From NCBI RefSeq assembly GCF_000317675.1, contig NC_019776.1:930001-994000 (forward strand): a stretch of DNA of 64,000 bases, read 5' to 3'. The position numbers and the translations under genes are program-made. Numbering within the stretch: the stretch's first letter is position 1; each line of letters starts with the position of its first letter. This DNA is from Cyanobacterium aponinum PCC 10605 (GTDB lineage Bacteria; Cyanobacteriota; Cyanobacteriia; Cyanobacteriales; Cyanobacteriaceae). The notes under the pieces were generated by a model that was given only the letters and a program-made list of their open reading frames with translations, was not told the origin of the DNA and made no database searches. This document shows positions 11,444 through 19,728 of the stretch, piece after piece.

Positions 11444-12823
11444 TTAACTTAAAAGGGCTTCCACAAATTCATAACTGGAGAAGGGGCGCAAATCCTCAAT
11501 ACCCTCTCCTGCACCAATAAAACGAATTGGTAAACCTAAATCTCGAGATACTCCCAATGCTACTCCTCCTTTAGCTGTGCCATCAAGTTTTGTTAAAACT
11601 ACTCCTGTTAGTTGAGCGGCTTCTGAGAATACTTGGGCTTGTTTTAAGCCATTTTGTCCGAGGGTGGCATCTAATACCAATAGTGATTCGATATTGGCAT
11701 CTACGGCTTTTTTATCGATGATACGGCGAATTTTGGCTAGTTCTTCCATTAAGTTTTTCTTATTTTGCAATCTTCCTGCTGTATCAACTAACAATATGTC
11801 TGCATTACGGGCGATCGCAGCATTGATACCATCAAATACGACGGCCGCGGGGTCTGTATTTTTACCTTCATTGGCAATTACAGGAGTATTTGTCCTTTCT
11901 CCCCACACTTTAACTTGTTCTACGGCGGCGGCTCTAAAAGTATCGGCGGCGGCTATGACGCAATTATAACCAGATGTTTTCGCTAGATGAGCTAATTTCC
12001 CGATAGTGGTGGTTTTACCTACACCATTCACCCCTGTTAATAACCAAATATTGAGTTTTCCTGCTTCTGGTTCAAATTCGGTTTTTGTTAATTTTTGTAA
12101 CGGTTCATCTAAAACTTGTTGTAATATTTCCTTTAAGGATGCGATCGCATCTTCAGAAGCTATAGATTCTTCTTTTAACTTATTCTGTAAAGTATTGACA
12201 ATATATTCTGTTGCTTCATAACCCACATCGGCACTATATAACATTGCCTCAATTTGCTCAATGGCATTTTGATTGAGAGGTCCTTGTCCGATAACTGACT
12301 TTAACTGATTAACAAAGTTACGACGGGTTTTGCCTAATCCTTGACGTAATTTTCTCAGCCATGTAAACTCCTCCTCCGACACATCATCAGGTGTTCTGCC
12401 CTGAGACTCAAGCACCTGTGCAGACCAAACAAAATCTTCATCTAATGTAGTTTCTTCTTCTTTTTCCGTTTCTATAGCTGTTTCTTTTAAAGCAGAGAGG
12501 CGATCGCTTTTTTGCATCCACGCCGGAGCATTTTCCTTGACTTCCTCCGTTTTTTCCTCCACCATTGAAGACGAATCAACATTTTTCTCCTCAGCAGAAA
12601 GATTATTTTCTACAGAAGCAACCCTTTCATCTTCCGAATTTTCAGGAATTTCCTGCTTTTGTTTCTGAATATTAGCATAGGCGGCTTTTGCCCACTCTAA
12701 AGAAGGTTGAGACTGAATTTCTGAGGTTTCAGAAGGAGCATTAGATTGTTTATCTTCAACAACAGGAGGTTTTTGTTCAATATTTTCCTTATTCTCTTTT
12801 TTACGGCGAAACCAATTAAACAT
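11444..12823 (-). CDS. ftsY: Signal recognition particle receptor FtsY
   Basis: GTPase that docks SRP-ribosome complexes at the membrane. The first ~190 residues are a long acidic, low-complexity A domain, starting with a basic amphipathic MFNWFRRKK likely to touch the membrane. The NG domain follows: helical N part (RKLRQGLGKTRRNFVNQLKSVIG), P-loop GVNGVGKTTTIGKL near 264, DTAGR, TKLDGTAKGG and the closing GEGIEDLRPF. Total length 459. It is divergent from sigG with a 138-base gap. Confidence 0.97.
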   Translation of the reverse strand: MFNWFRRKKENKENIEQKPPVVEDKQSNAPSETSEIQSQPSLEWAKAAYANIQKQKQEIPENSEDERVASVENNLSAEEKNVDSSSMVEEKTEEVKENAPAWMQKSDRLSALKETAIETEKEEETTLDEDFVWSAQVLESQGRTPDDVSEEEFTWLRKLRQGLGKTRRNFVNQLKSVIGQGPLNQNAIEQIEAMLYSADVGYEATEYIVNTLQNKLKEESIASEDAIASLKEILQQVLDEPLQKLTKTEFEPEAGKLNIWLLTGVNGVGKTTTIGKLAHLAKTSGYNCVIAAADTFRAAAVEQVKVWGERTNTPVIANEGKNTDPAAVVFDGINAAIARNADILLVDTAGRLQNKKNLMEELAKIRRIIDKKAVDANIESLLVLDATLGQNGLKQAQVFSEAAQLTGVVLTKLDGTAKGGVALGVSRDLGLPIRFIGAGEGIEDLRPFSSYEFVEALLS

Positions 12824-12961
12824 AATGATTGTGCATAAATATTCGTTAATATATTGTAACCCTAGAAAGGAATCGGTTTCAGGTTTATCCCCAGAGAATG
12901 TGAACCTTTACAGAAAGTAAAAAGTCTAAAATCGTAGCAACAATAAATCACAGAAATTGAG

Positions 12962-13555
12962 ATGAGCGTGTTAGCTGATGATTACCCTGAAGTTGCCGAT
13001 TCTGATTTAGTTAGGAATTGTCAACAAGGAAATAAAACTTCATTTCGTTTACTATATCAACGTTATCATCATAAAGTCAGAGCAACTTTATATAAGTTAT
13101 GCGGTAGCGAAGTATTAGATGATTTACAACAGGAGGTGTTTTTAAAAGTTTGGAAATCTTTACCCCAATTACGTAATCCTAAATATTTTTCTACTTGGCT
13201 TTATCGTATTTGTTGGAATGTTGCTTATGATCAAGGTTCTAGCAAAAAGCGAGAATTACAACGTCATCAGGCAAATATTAACCAGACAAAACAATCTTTG
13301 GAATACAGTCTGGCAAAATCTAGTAATAATCATCAAGAGTTGTTAAAACTTCACTATCAAGAATTGGTAGCAAGAGGATTACAACATCTGAGTTTAGATC
13401 ATCGAGCAGTTATTGTTCTTCATGATTTGGAAGATTTACCACAACAGGAAATAGCGGAAATATTATCTATTCCCCTTGGTACGGTCAAATCTCGTTTATT
13501 CAAAGCCAGAAAAAATTTGCGTCAATTTTTAGAACTTGAAGGTATTAGCTTATGA
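12962..13555 (+). CDS. sigG: ECF-type RNA polymerase sigma factor (SigG-like)
   Basis: A 197-residue group 4 sigma factor. Region 2 (DSDLVRNCQQGNKTSFRLLYQRYHHKV...DDLQQEVFLKVWKSLPQLRNPKYFSTWLYRICWNVAYD) binds core and the -10 element; region 4 (HRAVIVLHDLEDLPQQEIAEILSIPLGTVKSRLFKARKNLRQ) has the helix-turn-helix for the -35. It overlaps the next gene, which encodes a one-helix membrane protein, by four bases, as in the sigG/anti-sigma pair of Synechocystis (from memory). The symbol rests on that context and the sequence type; the ECF assignment itself is firm. Confidence 0.88.
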   Translation: MSVLADDYPEVADSDLVRNCQQGNKTSFRLLYQRYHHKVRATLYKLCGSEVLDDLQQEVFLKVWKSLPQLRNPKYFSTWLYRICWNVAYDQGSSKKRELQRHQANINQTKQSLEYSLAKSSNNHQELLKLHYQELVARGLQHLSLDHRAVIVLHDLEDLPQQEIAEILSIPLGTVKSRLFKARKNLRQFLELEGISL

Positions 13556-13908
13556 AACACGAAAGTGGTAATTCCGATGGAATTTGCGATGTAGAAGACA
13601 TCTATTTATCCTCACAAGATGAGCAATTAGTTAGTTTTTTACAAACCCACTGCCCTCCCCCACCAGAGGAGTTAAAGCCCTGTGAAGACTTAATCATGAT
13701 GTCAATTCTCACAGAAAAACAACAACCTCAAAAAAATAAACAATGGCGTTGGTTCATCCTCCCCTCTGCCATATTGACAGCAATACTCTTAGTATCTGCC
13801 TATATCTTTAAACCTAATTTTTCCCCTCAAATGGCTTCTGATCATGATGAGGAAATCGAAGCGTTTATGATTAACGGTTGGCAAGGCTCAATGGCATTAT
13901 CTGAATGA
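13552..13908 (+). CDS. Putative membrane-bound anti-sigma factor
   Basis: A 118-residue protein with a soluble N-terminal half, one hydrophobic helix near residues 66-86 (WFILPSAILTAILLVSAYIF) and a short outer tail. It overlaps the sigma gene by ATGA, so the two are translated in coupling. The N-terminal part contains CPPPPEELKPCEDLIM, with two cysteines. Function as the repressor of the neighbouring sigma factor is inferred from position and topology; it corresponds to SapG of Synechocystis if the sigma is SigG. Confidence 0.75.
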   Translation: MKHESGNSDGICDVEDIYLSSQDEQLVSFLQTHCPPPPEELKPCEDLIMMSILTEKQQPQKNKQWRWFILPSAILTAILLVSAYIFKPNFSPQMASDHDEEIEAFMINGWQGSMALSE

Positions 13909-13950
13909 CATCATAGATTTGTTCGTAGTTATGGCTTTAGCAACTATGGT

Positions 13951-14110
13951 GAACTACCCAACACCGAATCGAAGATTACGGTGTGGGCTTCCTACCCAAC
14001 AGATAGCGGTGTAGTGGATTTCTTACGTCCTCCTCTACCACGTCTTACATCTGGGCAATAGGCTTTATCCCCCGTTCCAGAGGTGAGGGGCTGTGTGCGG
14101 AATTTATTTC
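13951..14110 (-). ncRNA. Candidate omega-RNA / right end of the TnpB element
   Basis: In IS200/IS605 elements the guide (omega) RNA overlaps the 3' end of tnpB and runs to the right end. Here, just past the tnpB stop on the minus strand, a hairpin forms from CGGTGT and ACACCG (13979-13984 with 13961-13966), extended by GGG/CCC around one bulged base. The GC-rich, glycine/arginine-coding tail of tnpB (14000-14110) is typical of scaffold RNA doubling as coding sequence. The boundaries are approximate and transcription is not shown. Confidence 0.4.
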
Positions 14111-15218
14111 CGCTCCTTGTAAGCCCCGTCTTTAATATTCGTAGTCCTTCATCTCGGATGTTAATTGCCGCATTTATATCCCTGTCATGCTTTGTCTTAC
14201 ATTTTGGACATTCCCAATGTCTTATGTCCAAAGGCAAACTATCTACTCTCTTAAGGCATACATGACAAGTTTTAGAACTGGGGAAAAATCTATCTACTTC
14301 CATATATGTTTTTCCTTCTTGTTCCGCTTTATATTTAAGCATGGTACAAAATTGCCCCCAACCTACCTGTTGAATAGCTTTGGCTAGGCAATGATTTTTT
14401 ATCATACCTTTAACATTGAGGTCTTCTAGCACTATAACTTGGTTTTCGTTTACTATCCTACGAGATAGTTTGTGTAGAAAATCCTCACGGCAATTAGTAA
14501 TTTTTTTATGTACTTTAGCAACTTTTAATCTAGCTTTATTTCGATTATTTGACCCTTTTTGTTTACGGGATAATTGTTGCTGTTTTCTCTTTAAGTTAAC
14601 TTCATGTTTTTTTAATATTTTTGGGTTATCAAACTTACTCCCATCACTGGTAATAGCAAAATGATTTAATCCCAAATCAATTCCTATAGCTTTACCTTCA
14701 GAGCTTACTTTTGGTTTATCTTTACCATCATCAACCAAGACAGAGGCATAATATTGATTACAACAATTCTTGGTAATAGTTACGGTTTTAATTTTTCCAT
14801 CAATAGGACGGTGAATTTTTGCATAAACCAAACCAATTTTAGGAACATTAAAACAGTCGCCTTTAATACTGACATTACTAGGGTATTGTAAAGACTGCTT
14901 ACCATGTTTGCTTTTAAAATTAGGATACTTTGCTCTTTTTTCAAAGAAATTATTAAAGGCTACTCCAAGATTTAGACAAACCTGTTGTAAGCACTGAGAG
15001 TAAGTTTCAGACAACCAAGAAGTTTCCTCCTGTTTTTTTAGCTCAGGGATTAACTTCTTAACATCGTAACCTGATAAACCTTTACCTGTCTGTTTATAAG
15101 TCTCATTCATTAAATTCAAAAAATGATTCCAAAGCCATCTACAACTACCAAAGGCTTTTGCCAGTGCTAGTTTTTGAGATGAATCTGGATAAATTCTGAT
15201 TTTAATGACTTTTAACAT
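13992..15218 (-). CDS. tnpB: RNA-guided endonuclease TnpB (OrfB)
   Basis: IS200/IS605-family TnpB, 408 residues, full length. The RuvC-type catalytic residues are present: D181 in GIDLGLNHFAITSDGSKF, E265 in VIVLEDLNVKG, and the DRD pair at 345-347 in HDRDINAAINI. The zinc ribbon has all four cysteines (C318, C321, C337, C340). The N-terminal HTH-like and wedge region (FGSCRWLWNHFLNL) is normal. TnpB cuts DNA at sites matching its omega RNA and next to a short target motif. The gene looks intact; base usage in the last 100 bases is more GC-rich than its surroundings. Confidence 0.95.
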   Translation of the reverse strand: MLKVIKIRIYPDSSQKLALAKAFGSCRWLWNHFLNLMNETYKQTGKGLSGYDVKKLIPELKKQEETSWLSETYSQCLQQVCLNLGVAFNNFFEKRAKYPNFKSKHGKQSLQYPSNVSIKGDCFNVPKIGLVYAKIHRPIDGKIKTVTITKNCCNQYYASVLVDDGKDKPKVSSEGKAIGIDLGLNHFAITSDGSKFDNPKILKKHEVNLKRKQQQLSRKQKGSNNRNKARLKVAKVHKKITNCREDFLHKLSRRIVNENQVIVLEDLNVKGMIKNHCLAKAIQQVGWGQFCTMLKYKAEQEGKTYMEVDRFFPSSKTCHVCLKRVDSLPLDIRHWECPKCKTKHDRDINAAINIRDEGLRILKTGLTRSGNKFRTQPLTSGTGDKAYCPDVRRGRGGRKKSTTPLSVG

Positions 15219-15618
15219 TAAGTTAGAGCAAACGAGGTTTGATATAATTTATGTTAACACAAATTCGAGGAAATGTGGAATCCTTCGGATATTTTTTTTG
15301 TTGGGCGATTCATCCCACGCCTATTTGATGTATTTTTTTAGTCGAAAATTAGGCGTGAGGCTTCTCGCCAATTAAGCTAAATAAGCCTTAAAAGGCTTAC
15401 TACTAACTTGTAGAAAAATGTGATTACCCTATAAAAAAATTAATCAACTTCAAGGGATAATATAACTATTCCTGCTTAATTCCATGGTTTGTAGTTAAGG
15501 CTTCGGCTATTAAAACAATTAAGTCTAAAAACAAGCTAAATAAATATTAAAAGCAACTACTAAATTGTGGAAAAAATGCAAATTTAAAAGTTATTCAAAC
15601 CAGCCTAATTAATAAAAC
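15219..15618. other. Spacer with mobile-element remnants
   Basis: Contains the upstream region of tnpB, an IS200/IS605-type end hairpin (described separately) and AAGCC-TTAAA-AGGCTT-like short palindromes around 15382-15398. The remainder up to the RluA gene is AT-rich without an ORF I can support. Confidence 0.5.
15303..15369 (-). repeat. Orphan IS200/IS605-type end hairpin
   Basis: On the minus strand GGCGA...CACGCCTA at one side pairs with TAGGCGTG...TCGCC at the other (15303-15307 with 15365-15369; 15315-15322 with 15350-15357). The arrangement GAAGCC-TCACGCC-loop-GGCGTGGGATGAATCGCC is the familiar terminal hairpin form of IS200/IS605 right ends. Here it lies upstream of tnpB instead of downstream, so it is either part of the left end or the remnant of another element. 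Confidence 0.6.
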
Positions 15619-17286
15619 ATGAATTTACAGACAATACTGCATTCTGTAGATGATTTTGTCAAAAAAGAAGATATTTTTCAAGAAGAAATAGTTACTTATC
15701 ATTATGAAGGATTTTGCCCTAAAACTAAGCAAAAATTAACCTTACCTCGCACAATTTTATCAGAAAAAATAGCATTAAAATTATGTGCTGAGTTGGATAA
15801 AAATGAGATAAAAATGCCTAAAGGGAAAATGTTAGGAGTGTTAATCGTTAAAGATAACTTGGGTGATTTGAAAGTGATTAAGGCTTTTTCAGGATTTTGG
15901 GGAGGCAAAAAAGAAATTCGGGGATGGGTTAATCAAATACCTGCGAATTCAGTTATTACAATGGCGGAAAAGTTGACTTTACAAAAATTAGATCAAATAA
16001 AGTATCAAATTATTGCTCTTGAAAATATTTCTGTTAGAGAAGAATATAACAATTTAGAACAAAAATTTCAGCAAGAATGGCAATCCTTAAAAAAGATTCA
16101 TCAAGTAAGAAAACAAGTCAGACATGAATTAAGAAATGAGTTAAAAGAAACAATTATTAATAATAGTAATATTGAAGAAAAATTTAAAATTTTAGAGCAA
16201 GAAAGTCGAAAAGATGATTGGCAAAGAAGAAATTTAAAGCATAAATGGCAGGAAATTTTACAGCCTTTAAAAGATAAAGTTAGTTTAGCCGATCAGGAAA
16301 TTAGAAATTTAAAAAGGCAAAGAAAAGAATTATCCCGACAATTACAAGCACAAATGCAAACGGCTTATTCTATGACCAACTTTGCGGGGGAAAGTTTAAG
16401 TGTGGGAAGTTTGCTCGGCAAGGATTTTATTCCTACGGGTACAGGGTATTGTTGCGCTCCAAAATTGCTTCATTATGCGGCTACCAATAATTTAATACCT
16501 ATTGCAATGGCTGAAGTTTGGTGGGGTGATACTTCTCCTAACGGTGAAAAGGTCAATGGTCATTTTTATCCTGCGTGTGAGTCAAGATGTCAGCCTTTGA
16601 TGGGGTTTCTCTTATCTGGATTGCCGAGTTTTGAGGTTCGTAAATCTTCAGCAAATTTACCGATTATTTATGAGGATGATTATTTATTAGTGGTAAATAA
16701 GCCCAGTGGGTTGTTATCCGTTTCTGGTAGAGGTATTGATAAATTTGACTGTGTAGAAGCTCGTTTTAGGCAGATTCCCACGGCTAAATCTTATAATCAT
16801 CTTAAAACAGTTCATCGATTAGATCAAGATACTTCAGGTATATTAATTTTGGTGAAGGATGAAGATACTCATCTTAAAATGTCACAACTATTTGCGGCCA
16901 GAGAGGTGAAAAAAATCTATGAAGCGGTTGTAGAGGGCATGGTGAAAGAAGATAGGGGAATAATTGATTTACCGTTATGGGGAAATCCTCGATCGCGCCC
17001 CTGTCAGGAAGTTAATTATCAATATGGAAAACCTAGTGTTACTCATTTTCGTGTCATAGAAAGAAGACAAGAGCAAACCCGTTTAGAGTTGATACCCATT
17101 ACTGGTAGGACTCATCAGTTAAGAGTACATTGTTTACAAGGATTAGGTATGGCTATAAGAGGCGATCGCATCTATGGTAAATTAGAACAAAATGAGGATA
17201 GATTGTATCTTCATGCTAGAGAAATTATCTTTACTCATCCCCATACTCAAACCATCATACATCTAACAACAAAAACACCTTTTTAA
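15619..17286 (+). CDS. RluA family pseudouridine synthase with long N-terminal extension
   Basis: The C-terminal third (about residues 340-555) is an RluA-type rRNA/tRNA pseudouridine synthase: YLLVVNKPSGLLSVSGRG, the catalytic aspartate in VHRLDQDTSGILIL, and the closing RTHQLRVHCL. The N-terminal 340 residues are an extension found in the larger RluA relatives. It has a coiled-coil stretch (about 150-250) and a cysteine-containing segment (GTGYCCAPKLLHYAA...FYPACESRCQPLMGFLL). Total length is 555, against about 220-330 for ordinary RluA proteins. The modified base is unknown. No SD is visible. Confidence 0.88.
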   Translation: MNLQTILHSVDDFVKKEDIFQEEIVTYHYEGFCPKTKQKLTLPRTILSEKIALKLCAELDKNEIKMPKGKMLGVLIVKDNLGDLKVIKAFSGFWGGKKEIRGWVNQIPANSVITMAEKLTLQKLDQIKYQIIALENISVREEYNNLEQKFQQEWQSLKKIHQVRKQVRHELRNELKETIINNSNIEEKFKILEQESRKDDWQRRNLKHKWQEILQPLKDKVSLADQEIRNLKRQRKELSRQLQAQMQTAYSMTNFAGESLSVGSLLGKDFIPTGTGYCCAPKLLHYAATNNLIPIAMAEVWWGDTSPNGEKVNGHFYPACESRCQPLMGFLLSGLPSFEVRKSSANLPIIYEDDYLLVVNKPSGLLSVSGRGIDKFDCVEARFRQIPTAKSYNHLKTVHRLDQDTSGILILVKDEDTHLKMSQLFAAREVKKIYEAVVEGMVKEDRGIIDLPLWGNPRSRPCQEVNYQYGKPSVTHFRVIERRQEQTRLELIPITGRTHQLRVHCLQGLGMAIRGDRIYGKLEQNEDRLYLHAREIIFTHPHTQTIIHLTTKTPF

Positions 17287-17344
17287 CTTCTGAATATCCA
17301 AAGGGCAAGGGGTAAAGGGCAAAGAGCAAAGGTAAACATTTGAT

Positions 17345-17418
17345 AATTAAGAATTAAGAATTAAGAATTAACACCCTTCGAGGGAGGCAAGAGGCAAGAG
17401 GCAAGAGGCAAAAGGCAA
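17345..17418. repeat. Heptameric tandem repeats AATTAAG and GAGGCAA
   Basis: Four near-identical AATTAAG units (17345-17372) are followed after a short gap by five GAGGCAA-type units (17384-17418). Both have a strict 7-base period. They belong to the same style of heptamer arrays seen at several other spacers of this window. Confidence 0.9.
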
Positions 17419-17489
17419 GAGTGTTGAATGAACACGCTTCCCCAATACCCGAACTTTGAACTTTCTAATTCTCAAAATACGTAAAAAAA

Positions 17490-17678
17490 TTATTTTTTGG
17501 CTTTAGGATCAAAAATCTCCAATTCAGATAGATTGAAAGTAATTAACTTATCCCAATTACCGCCCTCGAATAAAACCGCCGCTTTACCATCAGTAACTCT
17601 TTGGACTAATCCTTGATAACGATAATAAATATCATCGGGATTGGTAACAGTAACAGTAGTGCCGGGTAATATAATCAT
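17490..17678 (-). CDS. ndhS: NAD(P)H-quinone oxidoreductase subunit NdhS
   Basis: A 62-residue SH3-like protein. The segment [36 protein letters not shown] matches the cyanobacterial NdhS family (DUF3252). NdhS sits on the peripheral arm of photosynthetic NDH-1 and helps dock ferredoxin, the electron donor for cyclic flow and respiration. It is shorter than the chloroplast form, as normal in cyanobacteria. A small unknown gene begins 16 bases away in the same direction. Confidence 0.88.
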   Translation of the reverse strand: MIILPGTTVTVTNPDDIYYRYQGLVQRVTDGKAAVLFEGGNWDKLITFNLSELEIFDPKAKK

Positions 17679-17693
17679 GATTAAATAATTTGT

Positions 17694-17894
17694 TTAAAGA
17701 CTGTGATGTAATATTTCAAAATCTGATTCTTCTAAAGATAATACTAACATTTCAGAGTTTTTGGGTAAATGAGTTTCCTTAATAATTACCTTTACTAACC
17801 AACGAGATGAAGATTCCTGCATTAATAAATAGCCAACAAAACCCCTTACATATTCAGGATTGATAATTCTTACCGCCATACCCGCTTTTAGCAT
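17694..17894 (-). CDS. Small hypothetical protein, SH3-like
   Basis: A 66-residue protein upstream of ndhS on the same strand with 15 bases between them, so probably cotranscribed. The sequence MLKAGMAVRIINPEYVRGFVGYLLMQESSSRWLVKVI has the spacing of beta strands in a small SH3-like barrel, like its neighbour. I do not recognise a named family. No membrane segment or cysteine. Confidence 0.65.
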   Translation of the reverse strand: MLKAGMAVRIINPEYVRGFVGYLLMQESSSRWLVKVIIKETHLPKNSEMLVLSLEESDFEILHHSL

Positions 17895-18042
17895 CCCATC
17901 CTCATTTTCCTTGGGGAAAATAAAACCCCTCTAATATTTACTATGTCGACTTTTCGTAATATACACTATTATCAGGTTAAGAAAAGGTTAACATAAAATT
18001 AAGTATAAACCATAAAGTGTATTTAAGAGGAGGATTGGTTCT

Positions 18043-18276
18043 ATGAAAAAGAACAACAACGGAAATTACATTAATTTATCCTCTCAAGATTTCAAAGACT
18101 ATCATTATCCATCCCCAGAAAAATTTAATTCTCCTTCTCTCCATCGAGATTTACAAAGTTTTTCTCAACAGGTTAGTTATTTATCTGCACTACATACCAA
18201 CGGTAAGATTTCCACTTCTGTAGCATACTTTAAGTTAGATCATTTATGGCAAAGTTTGAATTCTGTGAATAATTAA
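18043..18276 (+). CDS. Conserved cyanobacterial small protein (DUF7219-like)
   Basis: A 77-residue soluble protein. The stretch RDLQSFSQQVSYLSALHTNGKISTSVAYFKLDHLWQSL resembles a short cyanobacterial family of unknown function (DUF7219, from memory). A strong GAGGAGG ribosome binding site precedes the start by about nine bases, which supports the gene. It has no membrane segment. It is divergent from the small gene before ndhS. Confidence 0.75.
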   Translation: MKKNNNGNYINLSSQDFKDYHYPSPEKFNSPSLHRDLQSFSQQVSYLSALHTNGKISTSVAYFKLDHLWQSLNSVNN

Positions 18277-18309
18277 TCTCAGTTAGGTTTAAAAATATCC
18301 GATAAGGTT

Positions 18310-18365
18310 AGGTGTCAGGTGTCAGGTGTCAGGTTGCAGGTTGCAGGTTGCAGGTTTCAGGTTTT
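18310..18365. repeat. Heptameric tandem repeats AGGTGTC / AGGTTGC
   Basis: Three AGGTGTC units (18310-18330) run directly into three AGGTTGC units (18331-18351), then AGGTTTC and AGGTTTT. Further heptamers GAGTAAC and TATTCAC follow to about 18414. They fill the spacer downstream of the convergent ctpA-like gene. Confidence 0.9.
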
Positions 18366-18448
18366 AGAAGAAAGTAATGAGTAACGAGTAATTATCAACT
18401 ATTCACTATTCACCCCAACACTAATTGCCTTGTCTTAATTACTAATTC

Positions 18449-19696
18449 CTAATTGTCATTCTGACTAATCATAGTGGGTAAACTATCATTTTCCGTCAAA
18501 AATGCGATCGCAGCTTGATATTGAAGGTCTTTTTCTGTACCAATTTCAAAATAACTGATAGGATCTTGAGTAACTTCTACATTAGGAGTGATACCCTTTT
18601 TGTTAATATCTTTATGATTAGGGGTTTCATACTTAGCCACAGTAATAGCAATTCCTGCACCATCAGGTAATTCAAATAAAGACTGAATTAAGCCTTTACC
18701 AAAAGTTGTTTCTCCGATTAAAGTTGCCCGTTGATTATCTTGCAAAGCCCCTGCTAAAATTTCACTAGCACTAGCTGAACCTTGATTGACTAAAACAACT
18801 AAAGGCGCATCTGTTAGCTGATTACCCGTTGCGTCGTAACTGCCAAAAATTCCCTGACGATTGACTGTATATACAATGGTACTAGGTGGAAGCCAAAGAC
18901 GGGCGATTTCAATTCCTGCCTGTAATAATCCACCGGGGTTGTTTCTTAGGTCTAAAATATAGGCTTTTGCTCCTTTTTGATCTAATTTAGCTAATTCATG
19001 GGCTAAATCTTTACTCGCATTACCACTAAACTGATTCAAACGTAAATAACCAATGGGATAGTCAGGATTACTTGTATCTAAACGGGCTGTTACTGAACTA
19101 AGAGAGAGGCGATCGCGTTTTAACTGATATTCTTTAATAATACCCTCTTTTTTACTTTTGATCTCTAGGGTAACTAAAGTACCAATTTTCCCTCTAATTT
19201 TATTAGCCGCTTCATCCAAAGTTAAAGTTTCAGTATCGATACCATCAATGGTCAAAATTTGATCTCTTGGTTGAATACCAGCCGCTTCAGCAGGGGAATT
19301 CGGTAACGGAGAAACTACCTCTAAATGTTTATCTTCGGGATTGATACTTATTTGTAAACCAATACCAGATAATTCTCCTGAAGTGGTAATTTGAAGATTT
19401 TGATATTGTCTGGGGGGCAAAAACCTTGTATAAGGATCATCTAAAGTAGCCAACATTTCACTAATAGCTTCATAGGCTTCATCCTTACTATGTAAAGGCT
19501 TTTTTAAAAATTGTTGCCGAATAAACCACCAATTTTGATTATTAAAAGAATCATCCACATAAGCCTCATTGACTAAACGCCAAGACTGAAGCAATAGTTT
19601 TTCCTCTTCCGTGTAAGCGTTAGCATTAGCTGGATTTAAGAATAAAGTTGAAAGGAATAGAATAATAGCGAATAAAAGATAAGGGATTTTTTTCAT
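18449..19696 (-). CDS. ctpA: Carboxyl-terminal processing protease (S41 family)
   Basis: Exported serine protease of the tail-specific (CTP) family. After a signal peptide (MKKIPYLLFAIILFLSTLFLNPANANA) come a helical region, a PDZ domain (about 95-180, GIGLQISINPEDKHLEVVSPLPNSPAEAAGI) and the S41 core with the Ser-Lys dyad: serine in NQGSASASEILAGAL and lysine in GETTFGKGLIQS. In cyanobacteria CtpA trims the precursor of photosystem II protein D1; CtpB and CtpC are paralogues, so the symbol is tentative. I chose the ATG at 19696 because AGAGAAAG precedes it and the signal peptide begins there; an ATG 15 bases upstream is possible. Confidence 0.9.
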   Translation of the reverse strand: MKKIPYLLFAIILFLSTLFLNPANANAYTEEEKLLLQSWRLVNEAYVDDSFNNQNWWFIRQQFLKKPLHSKDEAYEAISEMLATLDDPYTRFLPPRQYQNLQITTSGELSGIGLQISINPEDKHLEVVSPLPNSPAEAAGIQPRDQILTIDGIDTETLTLDEAANKIRGKIGTLVTLEIKSKKEGIIKEYQLKRDRLSLSSVTARLDTSNPDYPIGYLRLNQFSGNASKDLAHELAKLDQKGAKAYILDLRNNPGGLLQAGIEIARLWLPPSTIVYTVNRQGIFGSYDATGNQLTDAPLVVLVNQGSASASEILAGALQDNQRATLIGETTFGKGLIQSLFELPDGAGIAITVAKYETPNHKDINKKGITPNVEVTQDPISYFEIGTEKDLQYQAAIAFLTENDSLPTMISQNDN

Positions 19697-19728
19697 ACTT
19701 TCTCTGGACATAAATAATATTGGTTTAT

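Larger units (their letters stand above)
13951..15240 (-). mobile_element. IS200/IS605-type element with tnpB only
   Basis: A solitary tnpB with candidate right-end structure and no tnpA transposase in this window. Such elements are mobilised in trans by a TnpA elsewhere, or are retained as guide-RNA nucleases. The right border is probably near the GTAGTTCAC end of the hairpin at about 13951; the left border could not be determined. Confidence 0.6.

Noticed and set aside
17345-18365. Tandem repeats as a CRISPR array
   Set aside because: The units are 7 bases without spacers; no cas genes are present.
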